Source: Bryum argenteum (Eukaryota; Streptophyta; Bryopsida; Bryales; Bryaceae). Taken from it: a stretch of DNA of 64,000 nucleotides. The notes beneath the pieces were generated by a model that saw nothing but the letters and a program-made list of their open reading frames with translations, did not search any database and was not told where the DNA came from. A program made the translations under genes and the position numbers. The stretch spans positions 731,409-795,408 of the forward strand of contig CM073328.1 of NCBI GenBank assembly GCA_037043015.1, read 5' to 3'. Shown in pieces: positions 34,661 to 48,079 of this stretch. Positions within the stretch are counted from its first letter, which is position 1. Each line of letters opens with the position of its first letter.

Positions 34661-34878
34661 ATTTTGGGTTCAATTTGGGTTCAATTTCTGGTTCTATTTT
34701 ATGGTTATATTATGGTTTAATTATAGTATTAATACTTAGGATACATTTTGGATAAATTTTGGGTTAAAATTTTGGTTAAATTTTGGTTAAATGTTTGGTT
34801 AATACTTTTCCTTTTTCATTGTAACATGTCTCACATTAACCATGTTTTGTATCATGGATGTATTGTAGGTCTTAAAAA

Positions 34879-37800
34879 ATGCCTCGCCGACATAAATTTG
34901 TTGGGGTTTCTCAATTCACTCCTCCGGCTCCTCCACCTATACTCTCAATTACTGAGGACATTCCATCCTCGCCCCCCAGAACAACGTACTCTAGAAAAAA
35001 AAGAAGAGGGGGGGAAACAACATTGGAAGATGCACCCGATATACCGGAGTTCAAGGTCTACTGCCCGTGCTGTAAATGTGCACAATTGGATAAGCCAAGT
35101 ATGAGATATATATCTATTGTTGATAATCATATTGATCTCTATAAGATGTCTGATAAGTATCAGGTGATTCTTTCGGAACTCTTATCTTCTTTTCTTGAAT
35201 AGCATGTTACAGTATTTCGTGAATAGTATGAATCCTCTAGTTATATAATTATACAAACACAATATAATAGGTAAAAAATTGAACTATGTAGTGAAGGGGT
35301 AGGCTATGCCCTTCGTATTTCATTCTCGTTCACAATAACTTCAAATATTCATGGTTTTTCCCTCAAATCCTAAATTAGTATAAATTAGATCACATTGTTT
35401 TTAGGATCTATTGTCAATTTTTAATTCTAATGAAATACGTTATAAATTTTTTTGCTATCGCAGGGGTTGTATGAGGCTCAAAGGTTAAGTGTGGACCCTT
35501 CCGGTTTGGATCGGAGTTTCGATGGCACACAAGAAGTGGGAGGAAGTGAAGAATTTGTTGAGGAGCATGATATATATCGAGAAGACAGGTTTGTATTAGA
35601 AGAATACATGGATCTTCTTCGTGATTTCGATGCACATGGTCTTGAACGGAATGACCATTTTCCTCAAGACATGGACGCCAAACTTTCGATACTAGAACAA
35701 GAAGCTTCCACCATGATTTTCGATGGAGCAACATCAAGTTGTTTATCGATTATCTTCTTGTTCCTAACCATCCAGGCTGATAAACAGATCTCAAATGTGG
35801 CCATGGATGCCATTTTCAGAGCAATTTCAGAGAAAGTAATCCCTGTGAATCTAAACTCCAGAATGCCTACAACAAGAGCTGAAGCACGCAAGATAGTAAG
35901 TGATGTGGGTTTTGACTATATCGTCTATCATGCATGTCCTTGTGACCAAACCCTTTACTATGGCCCTATCAAGAAGGACTGGAATGTCTGCCCCAAATGT
36001 AATCTTTCCCGGTTTACTGAAACTACACAAAGCAAAACAGTTCCTCGTAAGGTATGTTTCTCTGAACCTTCTTAATGATTTATCCTACTATTTTAATCTC
36101 TCTTACTAATTCTTAGTACTTTGTATTTATCCCATATTACAAGACTGCATAAATACACAGAATTTTTCACCACATAATACATTTTAATTTGTGACTAAAG
36201 TTTCTGTTATCATAACACCGAACCTGTGTAGAATCCTGACGACTGTAACAGCTAATTCACATGCATTACTTGTTAGTAATTTGATATGGGGTATTGTTTT
36301 TGTAGTCACATCCTACCCAAATATGTGCAAGAGCATGCGTCATGGATACTTCAGAATTGTTCATATTAGTAAATTGCCTGAATACAATGCAGAAATGTTT
36401 ATATTAGTAAACTCCCGAAATAAAATGCATGTACAAAATCATCAAAGTGGAAGTACTATAACGATGAGTATATTATGTGGAGAGAAAAAAATTTAAAAAA
36501 AATGTTGCAGTTTGTTACTATTTCCGTATGCTTTTGTACACAGTCAGTTCAATCAGAGGGAATGAAAAATTCTAAAAAATAAAATAAACAACACCACAAG
36601 TTTTAATAACAAATACCATTAGAATGCTGAAGTATAACTTGAATGCTCTTGGATGTATCCACAGTGTTATTTACAATTTTCGTTAATGTGCAGAGAATGT
36701 GGTATTTCCCTATAATACCACGCCTTCTTGCTTATTACCGGAGCCCGAGTCTGTCTCCTCGCATGATATGGCATCGTGACAATAGAAGTCTTGATGAGGT
36801 GATGCGAATACCGGCTGATAGTCCTGCTTGGAAGGCAATGGAGGATACGTACGACAAAATGAAGGATGCCCGAAGCGTTATGCTACACATTAGTACGGAT
36901 GGTATCAACCCCGCTGGGTTGAATTCAACAAGCAATTCGCTATGGCCTATTACATGCACTTTGCTTAATTTGAACCCTAAGCTTGGAATGCATAAAGGAC
37001 ACATTCTATTGTCCACTATCGTACCAGGTATTACTCCCAACCTTAATCTTTTGTCCATTACCTTTCATTTTGGTAATCAATATTTTTTTTCTTCATGATA
37101 TTTGTTAGTCACTATTAAATGTGAATCAGTTGTGACTATAGTCATCGTGTACCGAATTGAACTACACCTCCATGACGTGGCATATGTCAATACTTGCTTT
37201 GTAAACCTAGTATGGGTACCTAGAATAAAGGTACTTATAATAAGGGCCAACATTTAGAGAGAGCCAAACTTCAGTTCAATAAGGATTTGTAGACTAATTG
37301 AATGTGACCTTTGTGCAGGGAAAAGAAAAGTTAAAAATTTTAACACATACATGGAGCCGTTGATAGATGAGCTTCTGAGGTTGTGGGTGGACGGAGTTGA
37401 CGCATATGATGCCAACACTAAACAGAATTTCAAACTTTATGCAATGATGCTATGGTCATTGCATGACTTCCCAGGGTATGGAGTATTTTCCTCTTTACAA
37501 ACTCAAGGATTGAAAGCTTGCCCCCCATGTGGTCCAAATGTGATAGAGTCAAAATATTGTACGTTCCTAAGAAAGGTAGTATATATAGGGCATAGGAAAT
37601 ACCTCCCTATGAAGCACAAGTACCGGGCAATTAAAAACCGACACAAATTTGATGGTTCTTCATATAATAAAGTTCCTAAGCCGGAGAGAACAACAGCAAA
37701 ATTTTGGCTCAAACAATGGAGGAATGTCGAAAGAAATAAAGTTCTCCTCAAAGACTCAGGCATGAAGGATAAGCCAATCCTATTCCGTCTTCCTTACTAC

Positions 37801-40800
37801 AAGGTTAGTAACAGGGAGTTCTCTACTTTTTCCATATTTATCGCTTACTTGCAATGCTATAATTTATAGTACAAAGTTCCTCAAATAAAAGAGTAGTATT
37901 AATCAAAATATGACGAAAATATATCAGTAGCAAATAAATGACAAAAGTACTAGTGAGATTTGGAATCTATAAAAAAGGTACGATCTGATGTCCAATATAT
38001 ATTTGAATGCAACCTTTGTAGTTCTTTAACATCTTGACTAATTGTAATCTAAAGTGTTGATTAGATAGTTAAACCGATAGAGAATTACTAATGAGAGATG
38101 ATATAAATTTTTTAATACCGTGGAAATAGGCATACAAGATGAAGAAATACCTCACCAAAACAATACACAATCTTAAGAAAATAAATAGTACATGTAATAT
38201 TTACAGGAAGAAATAGGTGTCATTACATCGAAGACATAACCATTTACCATATGATACATAGATATGTAAGAAGTGAGTATAAAAGCGAGCAGAATTTATA
38301 GTATTCCATGTAACACTCCTATATGTAATTTACCATTTTTCACCAAGGTAGTAGTATATTAGTTGAGTTCTCAGAATAAATTATTAGATTTTGTACATTC
38401 ATGTTGAAGTTGAATTAGTGTCATGGGCCAAGGCCTCGTTGATAAGCTCGGATGTTCACTCGCTATTAATTTTATAAATAGAACTTCGGCAGTAGAGCTA
38501 AAGTATAGCCTCGGCAGTAGAGCTAAAGTATAGCCTCGGCAGTTGAGCCAAGAGATTAGTATATAAGGGACTCTTATTCATTGTAAACCTAAGTCTTGGA
38601 TCAATATATTTCTTTTGTAGTTTTTGCTTGTTTTGACAGCTAGACTCTTACAATTAGTTAGGACATTTGTAGTTTATAAAATAAGATTAAAATAAATAAT
38701 ATTGATGGGATTCAATAGGTACTGTATGCTTCACTTTTCGTACTCATATAGTGACCATAAATAATGTAGAATATGCATGAAACCATAAATCTTGTTTTGA
38801 CATAGTTTTACATTGGTTTTTTCCTCCTCTATCAGCACCTGCTCGTACCTCATCTGCTCGATGTGATGCATACGGAGAAGAACGTTTCAGCTTCATTACT
38901 GAAAACATTCTCGAATTGTAAAGGGACAAAGTCCGATTCACTTGCATTACGCAAATCTTTACAACAATTCAATGTACTGCAACGATTTCACCCGGTAGAA
39001 GATGGAGTGGATGAGAAGGGCCTAACAAGGTGGACATATACGCCAGCCGATTGGATTTGGAAGGCTCAAGAGTACGATAATATCATCCACATGATATCAT
39101 CAACCCATACTCCTTTTGGCTATGGATCAAGCTTCCGCCACAAGTTCAACAATCGTAAGCTAGTAGGTTTCAAAACCCATGATTATCACAATTTGCTCCA
39201 TGATTTACTACCTATTGCCGTTAGAGGTACTCTAACACTCGGTATTCGAAGTATTGTATACCGGTTATCGGCCCTTTTCCGTTGGGTGTGCTCGAAAGAA
39301 ATTAAGATATCGGATTGTCCGAAGATGAAGAAGGAAGCGGCAGAGATATTGTGTGAAATGGAAATACATTTACCTATTTCTATTTTTGACATACAAGTTC
39401 ACAATATCTTGCGTATAGTAGAAGAAGTAGAACTTGCAGGCCCAGTTTCTATAAGATGGATGTATCACATTGAGCGCTACCTTAAAGTATTAAAAGACTT
39501 TGTCAGACAGCGAGCACGACCAGAAGGGTTGATCGCCGAAGGATATATATGTGCAGAATCTATGTTCCATGTAAATGAATATACTCAAAGGTTGGATAGG
39601 TTTGCAACCCGATTACAAAAACCAACGGAGGAGGATATACGATCAAAAGGGATAGTATTGCCAAAGTTATCATCTCCTAAACCTTTGGATCCCATTTTCA
39701 GGGAACAAGCCCATAGGTTTTTATTACTGAATGCTCCCTGCATGGAACCTTGGAGGGAGAGATATGACTTAGAGTATGGGGACTTGGTACACAAACCTTC
39801 ATTCAAGGATTGGGTCCAAGGTACGGTTCGGGATGACATATCTAAAAATAAGGCAGTGTCCCAAATGGTCTTAGATATTATACTTGGGCCTGGAGACAAG
39901 GGCCATTTCTACAGTATGTGTTGGGCTTACGGAAGTCACTATCGCATAATGGCAAGGGATTTAACCAAAAAAACTACGTTTGACAGTGGGGTCTCGGTTC
40001 TATACGACATTGGAGGGGAGAAAATAGAGTTTTATGGCTACATAGACAACATTGTGAAGTTAAACTTTGATAGCTTTGAATCAGTTTTGTTCCGGTGCCA
40101 ATTCTGGGATTCTATCATTAGGCAACATGGCTCAAATGCCACAGTATTAGAAGATGAATGTGGTTTCGACCGCGTTAAGGCAGGGGAATTTTTAAGGTCA
40201 TCAGGTGTTGAAGATGATCCCTTCATTTTTCCAAAGGACGTCAATCAGTTGTTTTACGTAGATGACCCTATGAACCAAGGCTGGAAGTTAGCTATTAAAG
40301 TGAAACCGAGATCAAATCTCATAGTATACAAAAGGCCAGAGTTGTTGCCGACAGCATCGGAAACAGGGACAGTAAACACTTTACCTTTCCAAGGCAATTT
40401 ACCAGGACCCATCCCGGGCGAAGGAGGTGCACAATTGTTTCTTCCGGATGCAACATTATCGGAGTTGTTGACTATTGAAGCTGATGATGATGCCGGCGAA
40501 GGAGTGGGCGTCTACGAAGAAGATGACGAAAGGAACACTATCCCCGAGGACATTACTGTAGAGGAATATTACTCCGATAACGAAGGAACACCGGCTGCCT
40601 TCTTAGATGACCCAGAGGACTTCGAGCAATTTGCTAGCGAAGATGAATTACTAGACATCGAAAGTGATGGCGAAATGGAGAACGACACACCACTGCATCG
40701 TATGGGTACTGCAGCTTCCGTGTCGACTCAGGTACACTATCAGAAACTCACAAAAATTCCATAGGCTTCTAGTCTCTACGAAAATGTTTAATTTCTACGT

Positions 40801-40833
40801 TTTCATTCTTCTGTAAATTAGGGCGGCGAATAG
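34879..40833 (+). CDS. Tnp2-type (TnpD) transposase of the CACTA element
   Basis: Six exons (34879-35163, 35464-36051, 36694-37027, 37319-37803, 38836-40731, 40822-40833) join in frame with GT-AG introns to about 1,199 aa, without any lesion. Domains in order: N-terminal zinc-ribbon-like CPCCKCAQ; a CxxDxxLYYG..CPKCNLSRF segment; WYFPIIPRL..YRSP; the catalytic-core motif STDGINPAG (Asp at 36898-36900) followed by the WP..NLNP..MHKGHILLS-type block; ID.LL.LW..G..YDA; MGHRKYLP-like YIGHRKYLP; HLLDVMHTEKN; then DUF4218 (LPIAVRG, FDIQVHNILRIVEEVELAGPV, RYLKVLKDFVRQRARPEGLIAEGY) and DUF4216 (FYGYIDNIVKLNF..VLFRCQFWD). The C-terminus is acidic. It should cut and paste the element in the nucleus, and the intact frame suggests recent activity. 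Confidence 0.93.
38402..38652 (+). mobile_element. Possible Copia-type solo LTR inside a transposase intron
   Basis: A 251-bp segment starts TGTTGAAG and ends CTTACA. It contains GTGTCATGGGCC, a TATATAAGG box and a polyadenylation-like stretch before the end, as in plant Copia LTRs. A 25-bp unit (CCTCGGCAGTAGAGCTAAAGTATAG) is repeated about three times inside. The flanks ATTCA and ATTAG match only in part, so a 5-bp target duplication is not proven. Confidence 0.5.
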
Positions 40834-41638
40834 TGAGAACATTCAGGCGCGAGGTACACATTATCTTACTCAGCTATGGTGGCGGCGTGTTCTCATGGAG
40901 GCCCCTGTTTGTCGGCAATCGACGTGCAGTCAAGGAGCGGGACCACTCATGGGGCTAATTAACAGAACGGAACCTCCACATGTTGCCGAAAAGGGTGTGA
41001 GAACGTAATCGGGAATATCCATCCTCCAATGAGGTTCTTCCAGAAAATACTCATGTAAGCCGAAATGAGGTAATCTTTCAAGTTACTAAGTAGCACCGTC
41101 GTTTGCCACATTCGGCATCTTGGCTTGTCTCTCTCTAGAAACAACAAGGTGGTTGCTGAGCCATACGCGCGGGATAGGGAGTTGGTAGTCCCCGTTGCAG
41201 GGAATTGACTTCTTGCTTTCAGAACCAGAAGTGGAAGGAGTCGGAGAGTAGCCAAAGACTCTGTCAGGAGAACCGCATATTAGCTGGCCACATACAGAGA
41301 TTTGCAGGTATTACTCAATCACACATCTACTGCTGTAATCCGAATTTGTACAGTTATCTGGACTGTCTATCGGCAAATGTGATTCGATTTATTGTGAGAA
41401 ACTGTACGGTACGATTCATGATGGATTGGAATTCCGTTTTGTAGTTGTGCTCGTTAAATACATACACACAGGGAATGGAAACAGTGTGTGCTGGAGTTTT
41501 CGAAAACATGTTTCTGTAGGATTTTCTTACGGCAATCACCTTCCCTTGAAATGTACACTGCATGAGTTCAGAGCCTTGTGTCGAACATGAATACGATGGG
41601 TACTAACGTGTACTCTCTGTATAAGGAGATCTCGACAT

Positions 41639-42067
41639 ATGGCGGCACGTAGGAAATCTGGTATGCATCATGTAGCGACTACTTGCAGAACGACAGTCCG
41701 TCACTTAGGAACAGAGTACCAAATTCATGGTGGCAGCAAGACAGTAACCGTGGAGCAGACACTGAAGCGGGCGAGTGGAGACGTGGACTTTCTTCCAGAC
41801 CATGGATTTGAAGGAAATGAACTCCTTCCAAAAATCCCTAATGTCATAGTGGCTGAGGAAGTGTGGCCCAAGATCCGCGGAGGTAACCATGCTAGTCAGA
41901 TACAGAACATGTTCAAAATGAGATTAGTCTCTAAGTTTTGGTGCGCATTCATTGATAATACGGAGCTCATGGACCGCCATCAAATTTCCAAGTATAATGC
42001 GGTTGGTCCATGGAGATATAAATATGCTCCAGGCAGGTTTCAGATTTTTGCTCGACTCTTAGAGTAG
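41639..42067 (+). CDS. Hypothetical ORF (142 aa) at the 3' side of the CACTA element
   Basis: It is open from ATG 41639 to 42067 and encodes a basic N-region and a central part with PDHGFEGNELLPKIPNV. No domain is recognised. It lies between the transposase stop and the right subterminal repeats, so it could be a captured host fragment, an extra exon or chance. No splice partner was found. Confidence 0.3.
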   Translation: MAARRKSGMHHVATTCRTTVRHLGTEYQIHGGSKTVTVEQTLKRASGDVDFLPDHGFEGNELLPKIPNVIVAEEVWPKIRGGNHASQIQNMFKMRLVSKFWCAFIDNTELMDRHQISKYNAVGPWRYKYAPGRFQIFARLLE

Positions 42068-42699
42068 TGTAGAATGCTGTCTTCCTTCGTCATGATGCAT
42101 TAGCCTCCTGAATGCCAGTCCATGATGCAAGTTGGAATCTTTTCCGAATAGGTACAAGCCATGATCGGAGAGGGCTCGTTCTCAGGAAGGCAGTAAATGG
42201 TGCAGTAGGAATAACCCAGTGTTCATCCAAGGTCTTACACAATCTACTTACCAGAAGTGGTGATTCAAGCGATGGTTTTCTACCTGCGTGGGGCATTCGT
42301 GATACTATCTGATACTGATATTTGGTTTCTTACAATTACTATGAATTATCCGGATTTCTAAGAATTAGTGCGGCTCAAACCGAATTAGTGCGGCTCAAAC
42401 TCAAATATTTTCATTTACATCTCCCGAGTATAACCCAATCCTCTAATTAAACCACTCACTGAAATAGGCATCTATATACAAGGAGGGATTATATTTTTTC
42501 CACCTGTTGTCAAAGATCCAGGAGAAAATTACTATAAGAACCCGCTTTCCAGATAAGCAGATAGGTCACACAAAGTTTACTCAGTTTAAAAGGCTCCAGT
42601 AACTGTATCATTGCACCGGCTCAGGTTGCAGCCCGTCCCTTAGTGGACACGTGTATTTACAGTTCATGTAAGGATGGCGCTTACAGTACTAAAGCCGCG

Positions 42700-42894
42700 C
42701 ACTAAGGGAATCTCGTCGTAGGGAACGTCGCGTTCTCAGGAAATTGAGCAGTTCCCCACGAACGTAGTGCAAACGTAGCGCCGGACAGCGGGTTTTCGAC
42801 ATTTTGGCAAACGTAGCCCACAGCATCCGTAACGTAGTGAAAACCGGAAATGTAGTTGAAAAAACGTAGCTACGGGGGCAGTATTCTAGTAGTG
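42700..42894 (-). repeat. Right subterminal repeats and TIR of the CACTA element
   Basis: AACGTAG/CGTAGC units recur at about 42716, 42758, 42772, 42808, 42828 and 42862, ending in the TIR at 42894. The same motif as on the left side is present in higher density. Confidence 0.8.
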
Positions 42895-42897
42895 AAC

Positions 42898-45456
42898 CTT
42901 GTCCCAATTGCATCACTTAGGCCCGAACATTTTGGCGCCAAAACAATGTCATACTAGGATAAATTGAAGTTGCAGTCGGGCCCTGGTATAAAGCCCTTGG
43001 GCCTGATCTGAAAAAATCGACCCATCCTATTGGTTGTAATTTAAAATACTCGGGCCGGACCTCAATCCGGCCCCAAGTAATAAGTTCTATCTTATTCGAG
43101 CTTGTTAAGTTAAAGATGCCTAAAACTTTTTTGCAATAAGTTCTGGGCGTAAGTTGATGTTGTATGTGGAGGGTGCTTACGTGTGTCAAAGCACACTAGG
43201 GTGGATCAAATAGTACGTCACAAATTTTTTTTGCGACGAGTAATCTTTTTCAATAGTGGGTTTAGGATAAATTTATTGAAGTTTATGATGAGGGACCCAA
43301 TAAACTTTCATAATCAATTGTCTTTCTTTTCCAAAAGTATAAGGAACCATGTGTACAACGTATTTTTGATATTTAGGAAAGTACTTCCAGAAATGCCAAA
43401 ATCCACATAAGTACAAAAATCATGTCAAATAATCAAAAATAGTATTAACCAAAGATAGTAAGTGTTCGAGAGCATCTTAAATGCCTCAAGAATCCACATT
43501 ATTACATTGAAAAAATGACAATGTTTAGTGTGAATTTTGCTGTCAAAGTGCTAAACTGTGACATACCATAAGTTGGTCCAATGAATGTTTTGTTTCAACT
43601 TCATTGACTAATTTTAATACATTAAATACTAAATCATAAGGGCTATACAGTAATACAACTATATTGGTCAAATTGCATAAAAAGTTCATATGAATTCATT
43701 GTTTGTCAATTAATGGTCTAAAACCTTAGAACCCCATATTTGTTTAATTGGGACTATTTCATAAATTTGGGACTATCCTGGTTGCATGTAAGTGAAGGTT
43801 TTTAGGCTTCCACAAGTAGAAATTCTTGGGTTCAAGGTCCGTGCTTGTATCGATTTGTAAATAGACTTAGGGTGTATGGAAGTTAGGGAGGGCTGGACAA
43901 CTCCTTACTTTTAGTTTGTTATACCATTTTTCGATACCGGTAACTATGGAAAGAACTCCACTGTTGAAACGCCCACTCATGCTCTTCACTTCTATTGCAA
44001 ATTAAGACTCATGGTAAAAAAAAATCAAAGAAGAGTGCAAACCGACGGCCATGCTACGAATATGTTGAAGGTGTAGTATAGTAGTACTATAATTGGTTGC
44101 GGTTTACTACGTTACAAGGGATGGGACTCATGGGAGCTGCGAAACTCATGTCTTCACATTGCTTGAAGACAACAAAGTGTTACACAAACTGTTTTGTAAT
44201 TATGTAATCTATAATTGTGTGATATTCATATCACTTACTAGAAGTTATAGGTCTTAGATTTTTTCTTATTATACACTCATGCTGCACTTGGAGCATTTGT
44301 ACGCTTGTAAAGAACTGCAATGTATGGACCTATATTGACCTCAATTAGAAAATACATATGTATACAATGCTTCCGTAAATACAATGTAAAGCTATATTGT
44401 GAAGTCTAGGCTTATCTTAGAAAAAGTGATTTTCATATGGTTGTCTTTCCTAGTATGCATGCAATTCTTAGAATATGAGGTTTTCCTTGCAGTAATTGGA
44501 GCTCTTCAATGAAAATTATTAAAGTAGAACCTAGCAACAATCATATATAAGTGGAACTTGCTCTTGATTTTTAAAAATTCTTCTTGCAACGAGGTAGATG
44601 CTGTAACTGTTGTGAGAAATTTGTATATGTATTACATGATTGTGCTTTTCAGATAGCTCTCCTATAAGTATCATTTCTTCCCACCTATATTAACTATGAC
44701 AAGATGAATACAAGATCTTAGAGCAATTATAGGTTACTCCATTGGTTTTTTTTGTGCCTTCCCTATCTTCATTCCGATAATCGACATAGATCACATTAAG
44801 TTCCAACAATCATTAAAGATTAGATTAATGATAATAACCAATTTCACATTAAAATATAGATGTACTATTCGATTTTACTTACATCTATCATTGTACCAAG
44901 CATGGTATAATATTATTGCAATAACCACATTGTGAACAACTGATCACATTGTACGTCCCAAAGAATAATTCGGCAACGTACCACTGTAATCATCGCTTAC
45001 AATGCCTATTATAAGTTAAATTCATGTATTGTAAAATTAATGTCTCTACTACATTCTAACTCTTAATCTCGATTTTAGTTATTAGTTGTATGGACATTTT
45101 GATTTACTATTCATGAGACAATATTAGCTCTTCGAGTAGTTGACTACTAATGTATGTTCAAGTGTTAGTAAGATGATCGACATCAATTTTGTAATCAAAG
45201 TTAAATGATATGGTTTAGGATAATCAGATACATTGGACAAGTCATGGAAGACAAAAATTGATTATAGTACATTTGAATGTATCAATGAGGGTATATTCAG
45301 AGTGCATTGAATTCGTAAAGATGTGGATGGAAATTCAAACATTTATTGTAAATTCATAGAAAATTGTTACAAAAACAATGGCAACTTCGTCTACACGCAC
45401 TAGAGTTTGCAAACTAGTACAAGCCTATTCGCTATCCGATGAGCTAGCTACTCTGC
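42898..45456. other. Intergenic, nothing recognised
   Basis: A GC-richer patch at 42900-43080 (GGGCCGGACCTCAATCCGGCCCC palindrome) gives way to AT-rich DNA. No gene is visible. Confidence 0.5.
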
Positions 45457-45861
45457 TTAGACTAACTCCTTCAAAAAGTACACATTTTCATTAGGCCAAC
45501 GTTGAAGTGTACGAGGTTTCAATACTGTCTGCATCTGTACAACTTCACAAACGACAACTCCGACATACTCTTTTCCAAGTTTCGTTTGACCGTCAATAAT
45601 TTGCCACTCCTTAGCGAACTCCACATACGCTGAGGCCACCACGAATCATGTGTTCTCAACAACAAACACTTGTTTTTTACACCAATCGTCTCTACTAATT
45701 CCTCTACAATTGAGGATTGGCCTCTCTTCCTCTCCAATATTGTACGCAGCATCAACATCATCATTCTGAATCCGATTGTATTCTCTGCATATATTCAATT
45801 CACGTATGATGAATGAGTCAATTGCTAAAACCGGCCGCCTTCCTATTATACAATCATTCAA
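45457..45861 (-). pseudogene. Unrecognised relic ORF interrupted by one stop
   Basis: One frame runs from 45861 to 45457 with a single TGA at 45646-45648 and protein-like composition on both sides (AYVEFAKEWQIIDG, GKEYVGVVVCEVV). No domain is recognised. It may be a fragment of an old gene or transposon. Confidence 0.3.
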
Positions 45862-45869
45862 ATTTCAAC

Positions 45870-48070
45870 AGACTACATTTACAATTAGGGCCATAATAGC
45901 CACCATAGAGTGTTGAGTATCACATGCGATTAGTAAAAAAAATTAGTATTACGGTGATTCATGTACATGTCCTATGACTACAATCTCACAAGGTCGCTTG
46001 CACTTGCATCACTCTCTATAGTAGCCCGCCCTTTGTAATGTATATGGTCCACCCCGCGTAATCTTCAAATTCCTACACCACCATCAATTTCTGACTGATT
46101 TGTCCGAGATCTAAATTGCCTCTGTAATGTACGTTTAAGAATTTAGAGCACAAAAGTTGTGTTCACTTACATTGCCATACACTCTAGTGTTGATGTCAAT
46201 GGGCAGTTGCCCACTGGCTCCCTCCAGGACTTGGGCCGAACGTTTACCATGGTACTAATAACCGTTGTGCTTTACGACGCTGCCTAGCTCGATAACTAGT
46301 CATCATTGTAAAGACCGCTACACTTGATGTTGCCATTTTCTCACGGCACATAACTATCAGCCATGTCCAATTGAACAATTGCCTAATTATTTAAAATGTG
46401 GACAATGCTTGGAAATGTAGAACGAGTTTGACTCACTTGAGCCTAGTATTGAGTACTCTTCTCGTTAGTGTTCAACAACTGACATCAGTGGTCAGCTCTA
46501 ACAACCCCTTACAAATCCACACATACAGTGAAATTGGTGTTTGTCTGTGGGAGACGATTCCATGGGGCAATTGCCCACATGCACTTTAAAGATTGTACGC
46601 TCATTTTCAGACGATACTGTGCGTTAAGTTTTAGTCACTTGGTCGACACGAACGAAACAGTACTTCTAGCAAAAGTTTTCCACAACTTAAAATAGTTGTT
46701 TGTTCTAACAACTCAATATGCATCAATACATTCGCTCTACTCGTTGGATACTCGTGACAGATCTAGTGGACAACTGCCCATTGGCAGTAGCGTTCTGCGT
46801 TAATTTCTAACCCGTACTATATGATCACTTCTGATTGGGTATCACTAGTTTTAATTTAGTGGGATGCTGAAACTAGCCTCTATGCAGACGATGCACCTGT
46901 GTAGTTTGGGATGTGAGGAATCAGCAAGCGTCAAACATATACCTGATGTCCACTTCCTTTCACCGAGTCCGCCGCGATAATCCGCAACCTGCCAACGCAA
47001 TAATCCGCAACCTGCCAAGACATAAATTTGCTTCCACTTGTTGAAGATTACAATACTGCGCTTGTCTAAATACAATGTCTCTCCATCGCACATACAAAAA
47101 GTTAAGAACATGACGGATTAGCGTCGCCGTCCAATTCGCTGTTCCCATAACCAATTGAAAGTGTTTCTAAAATTTCTCACTCAGTGTCCTCTACTGTAAA
47201 GCATGGATTGATTAGAATCCTCTTACTACAAGATTTCTACCAGACCACTATATGAGGCTCTGACTTTGTTTGCACAGTTATGCTGTACCTAGCAAAAGCA
47301 CTTCCATTTTTGCTTATATGAGTTCTCCAACCTATCAGTCAATCTATGATGTGGGAGTTCGGCGACTATCGCATCAGAATAAGTGATCCACACATTTGAT
47401 AGTGCACCGGTCTGACCACTCAGTCAAAGATTGGTTTTTATAAATAAGAATCATGAAATCTGAAAGCGGGGTCTGCTTCATAGACTCTCGGTCTGATAAT
47501 AAGACCGGGCAGTTTCAAAAATAACTTCTTGACTTGTCTACTGCATCACATACCAGTGGTGCTCGCTCACTCTACTTTCTCTAAACGCCCTTCCCACTAG
47601 TCAATTGCCCACTCGCAGTACACAAATTTCGCCCTTGGAATATACGAATTCTGTATATACGGATACAATATACAAATTTTGTATATACAAATTTTTTCCG
47701 TTGCAGTCTATGAATTCTGTTCTATACATGCTATACTATACGACGTCCAATTTAATTACTTATAAAAAATTCTACAATTAAAATACAACATTCGTGCTCT
47801 TTCGGCAAAAATATTCATACACAATAAAGAAATACAATGTGTAAGGGAGCGTCCTGACGGCGTCTAGACGTAAACGACATTGACAATGGACACAATGAGG
47901 TTCTGCATGGCATCGACACAGACATACGGACGTTCTTTGTATATACAATCATGTTCAATATGAACATTCAAGTTGTGCAAAACAAACAATGAATGTATGC
48001 AAAACATACAATGAGAAAATAAGAAAGGAACTTATAGTGTAGTGACTTTACAAATGTTGTGGTCGTCATC
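45870..48070. other. Intergenic, nothing recognised
   Basis: Only short frames. A patch of ATATACAAATT words occurs near 47640-47700. Confidence 0.5.
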
Positions 48071-48079
48071 GACTTCCAA

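Larger units (their letters stand above)
27487..42894. mobile_element. Complete CACTA (En/Spm) DNA transposon, 15.4 kb
   Basis: The left end reads CACTACTAGGTTTCTGC and the right end, inverted, CACTACTAGAATACTGC (14 of 17 positions equal). The element is flanked on both sides by AAC (27484-27486 and 42895-42897), the 3-bp duplication expected of CACTA elements. Subterminal regions are rich in CGTAGC/AACGTAG motifs on both sides. Inside are a plus-strand Tnp2-type transposase and a minus-strand TnpA/Transposase_24-like gene transcribed divergently from a repeat-rich central region. An LTR-like insertion lies in a transposase intron. Confidence 0.95.

Noticed and set aside
34740..34880. GGTTAAATTTTGGGTTAAA runs as telomeric or origin repeats
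   Set aside because: They are the degenerating end of the 540-bp tandem units, not TTTAGGG repeats.
42900..43080. Palindromic GGGCC-rich flanks on both sides of the CACTA element as a hAT element split by the insertion
   Set aside because: The two flanks do not form a consistent pair of inverted ends and no 8-bp duplication was found.
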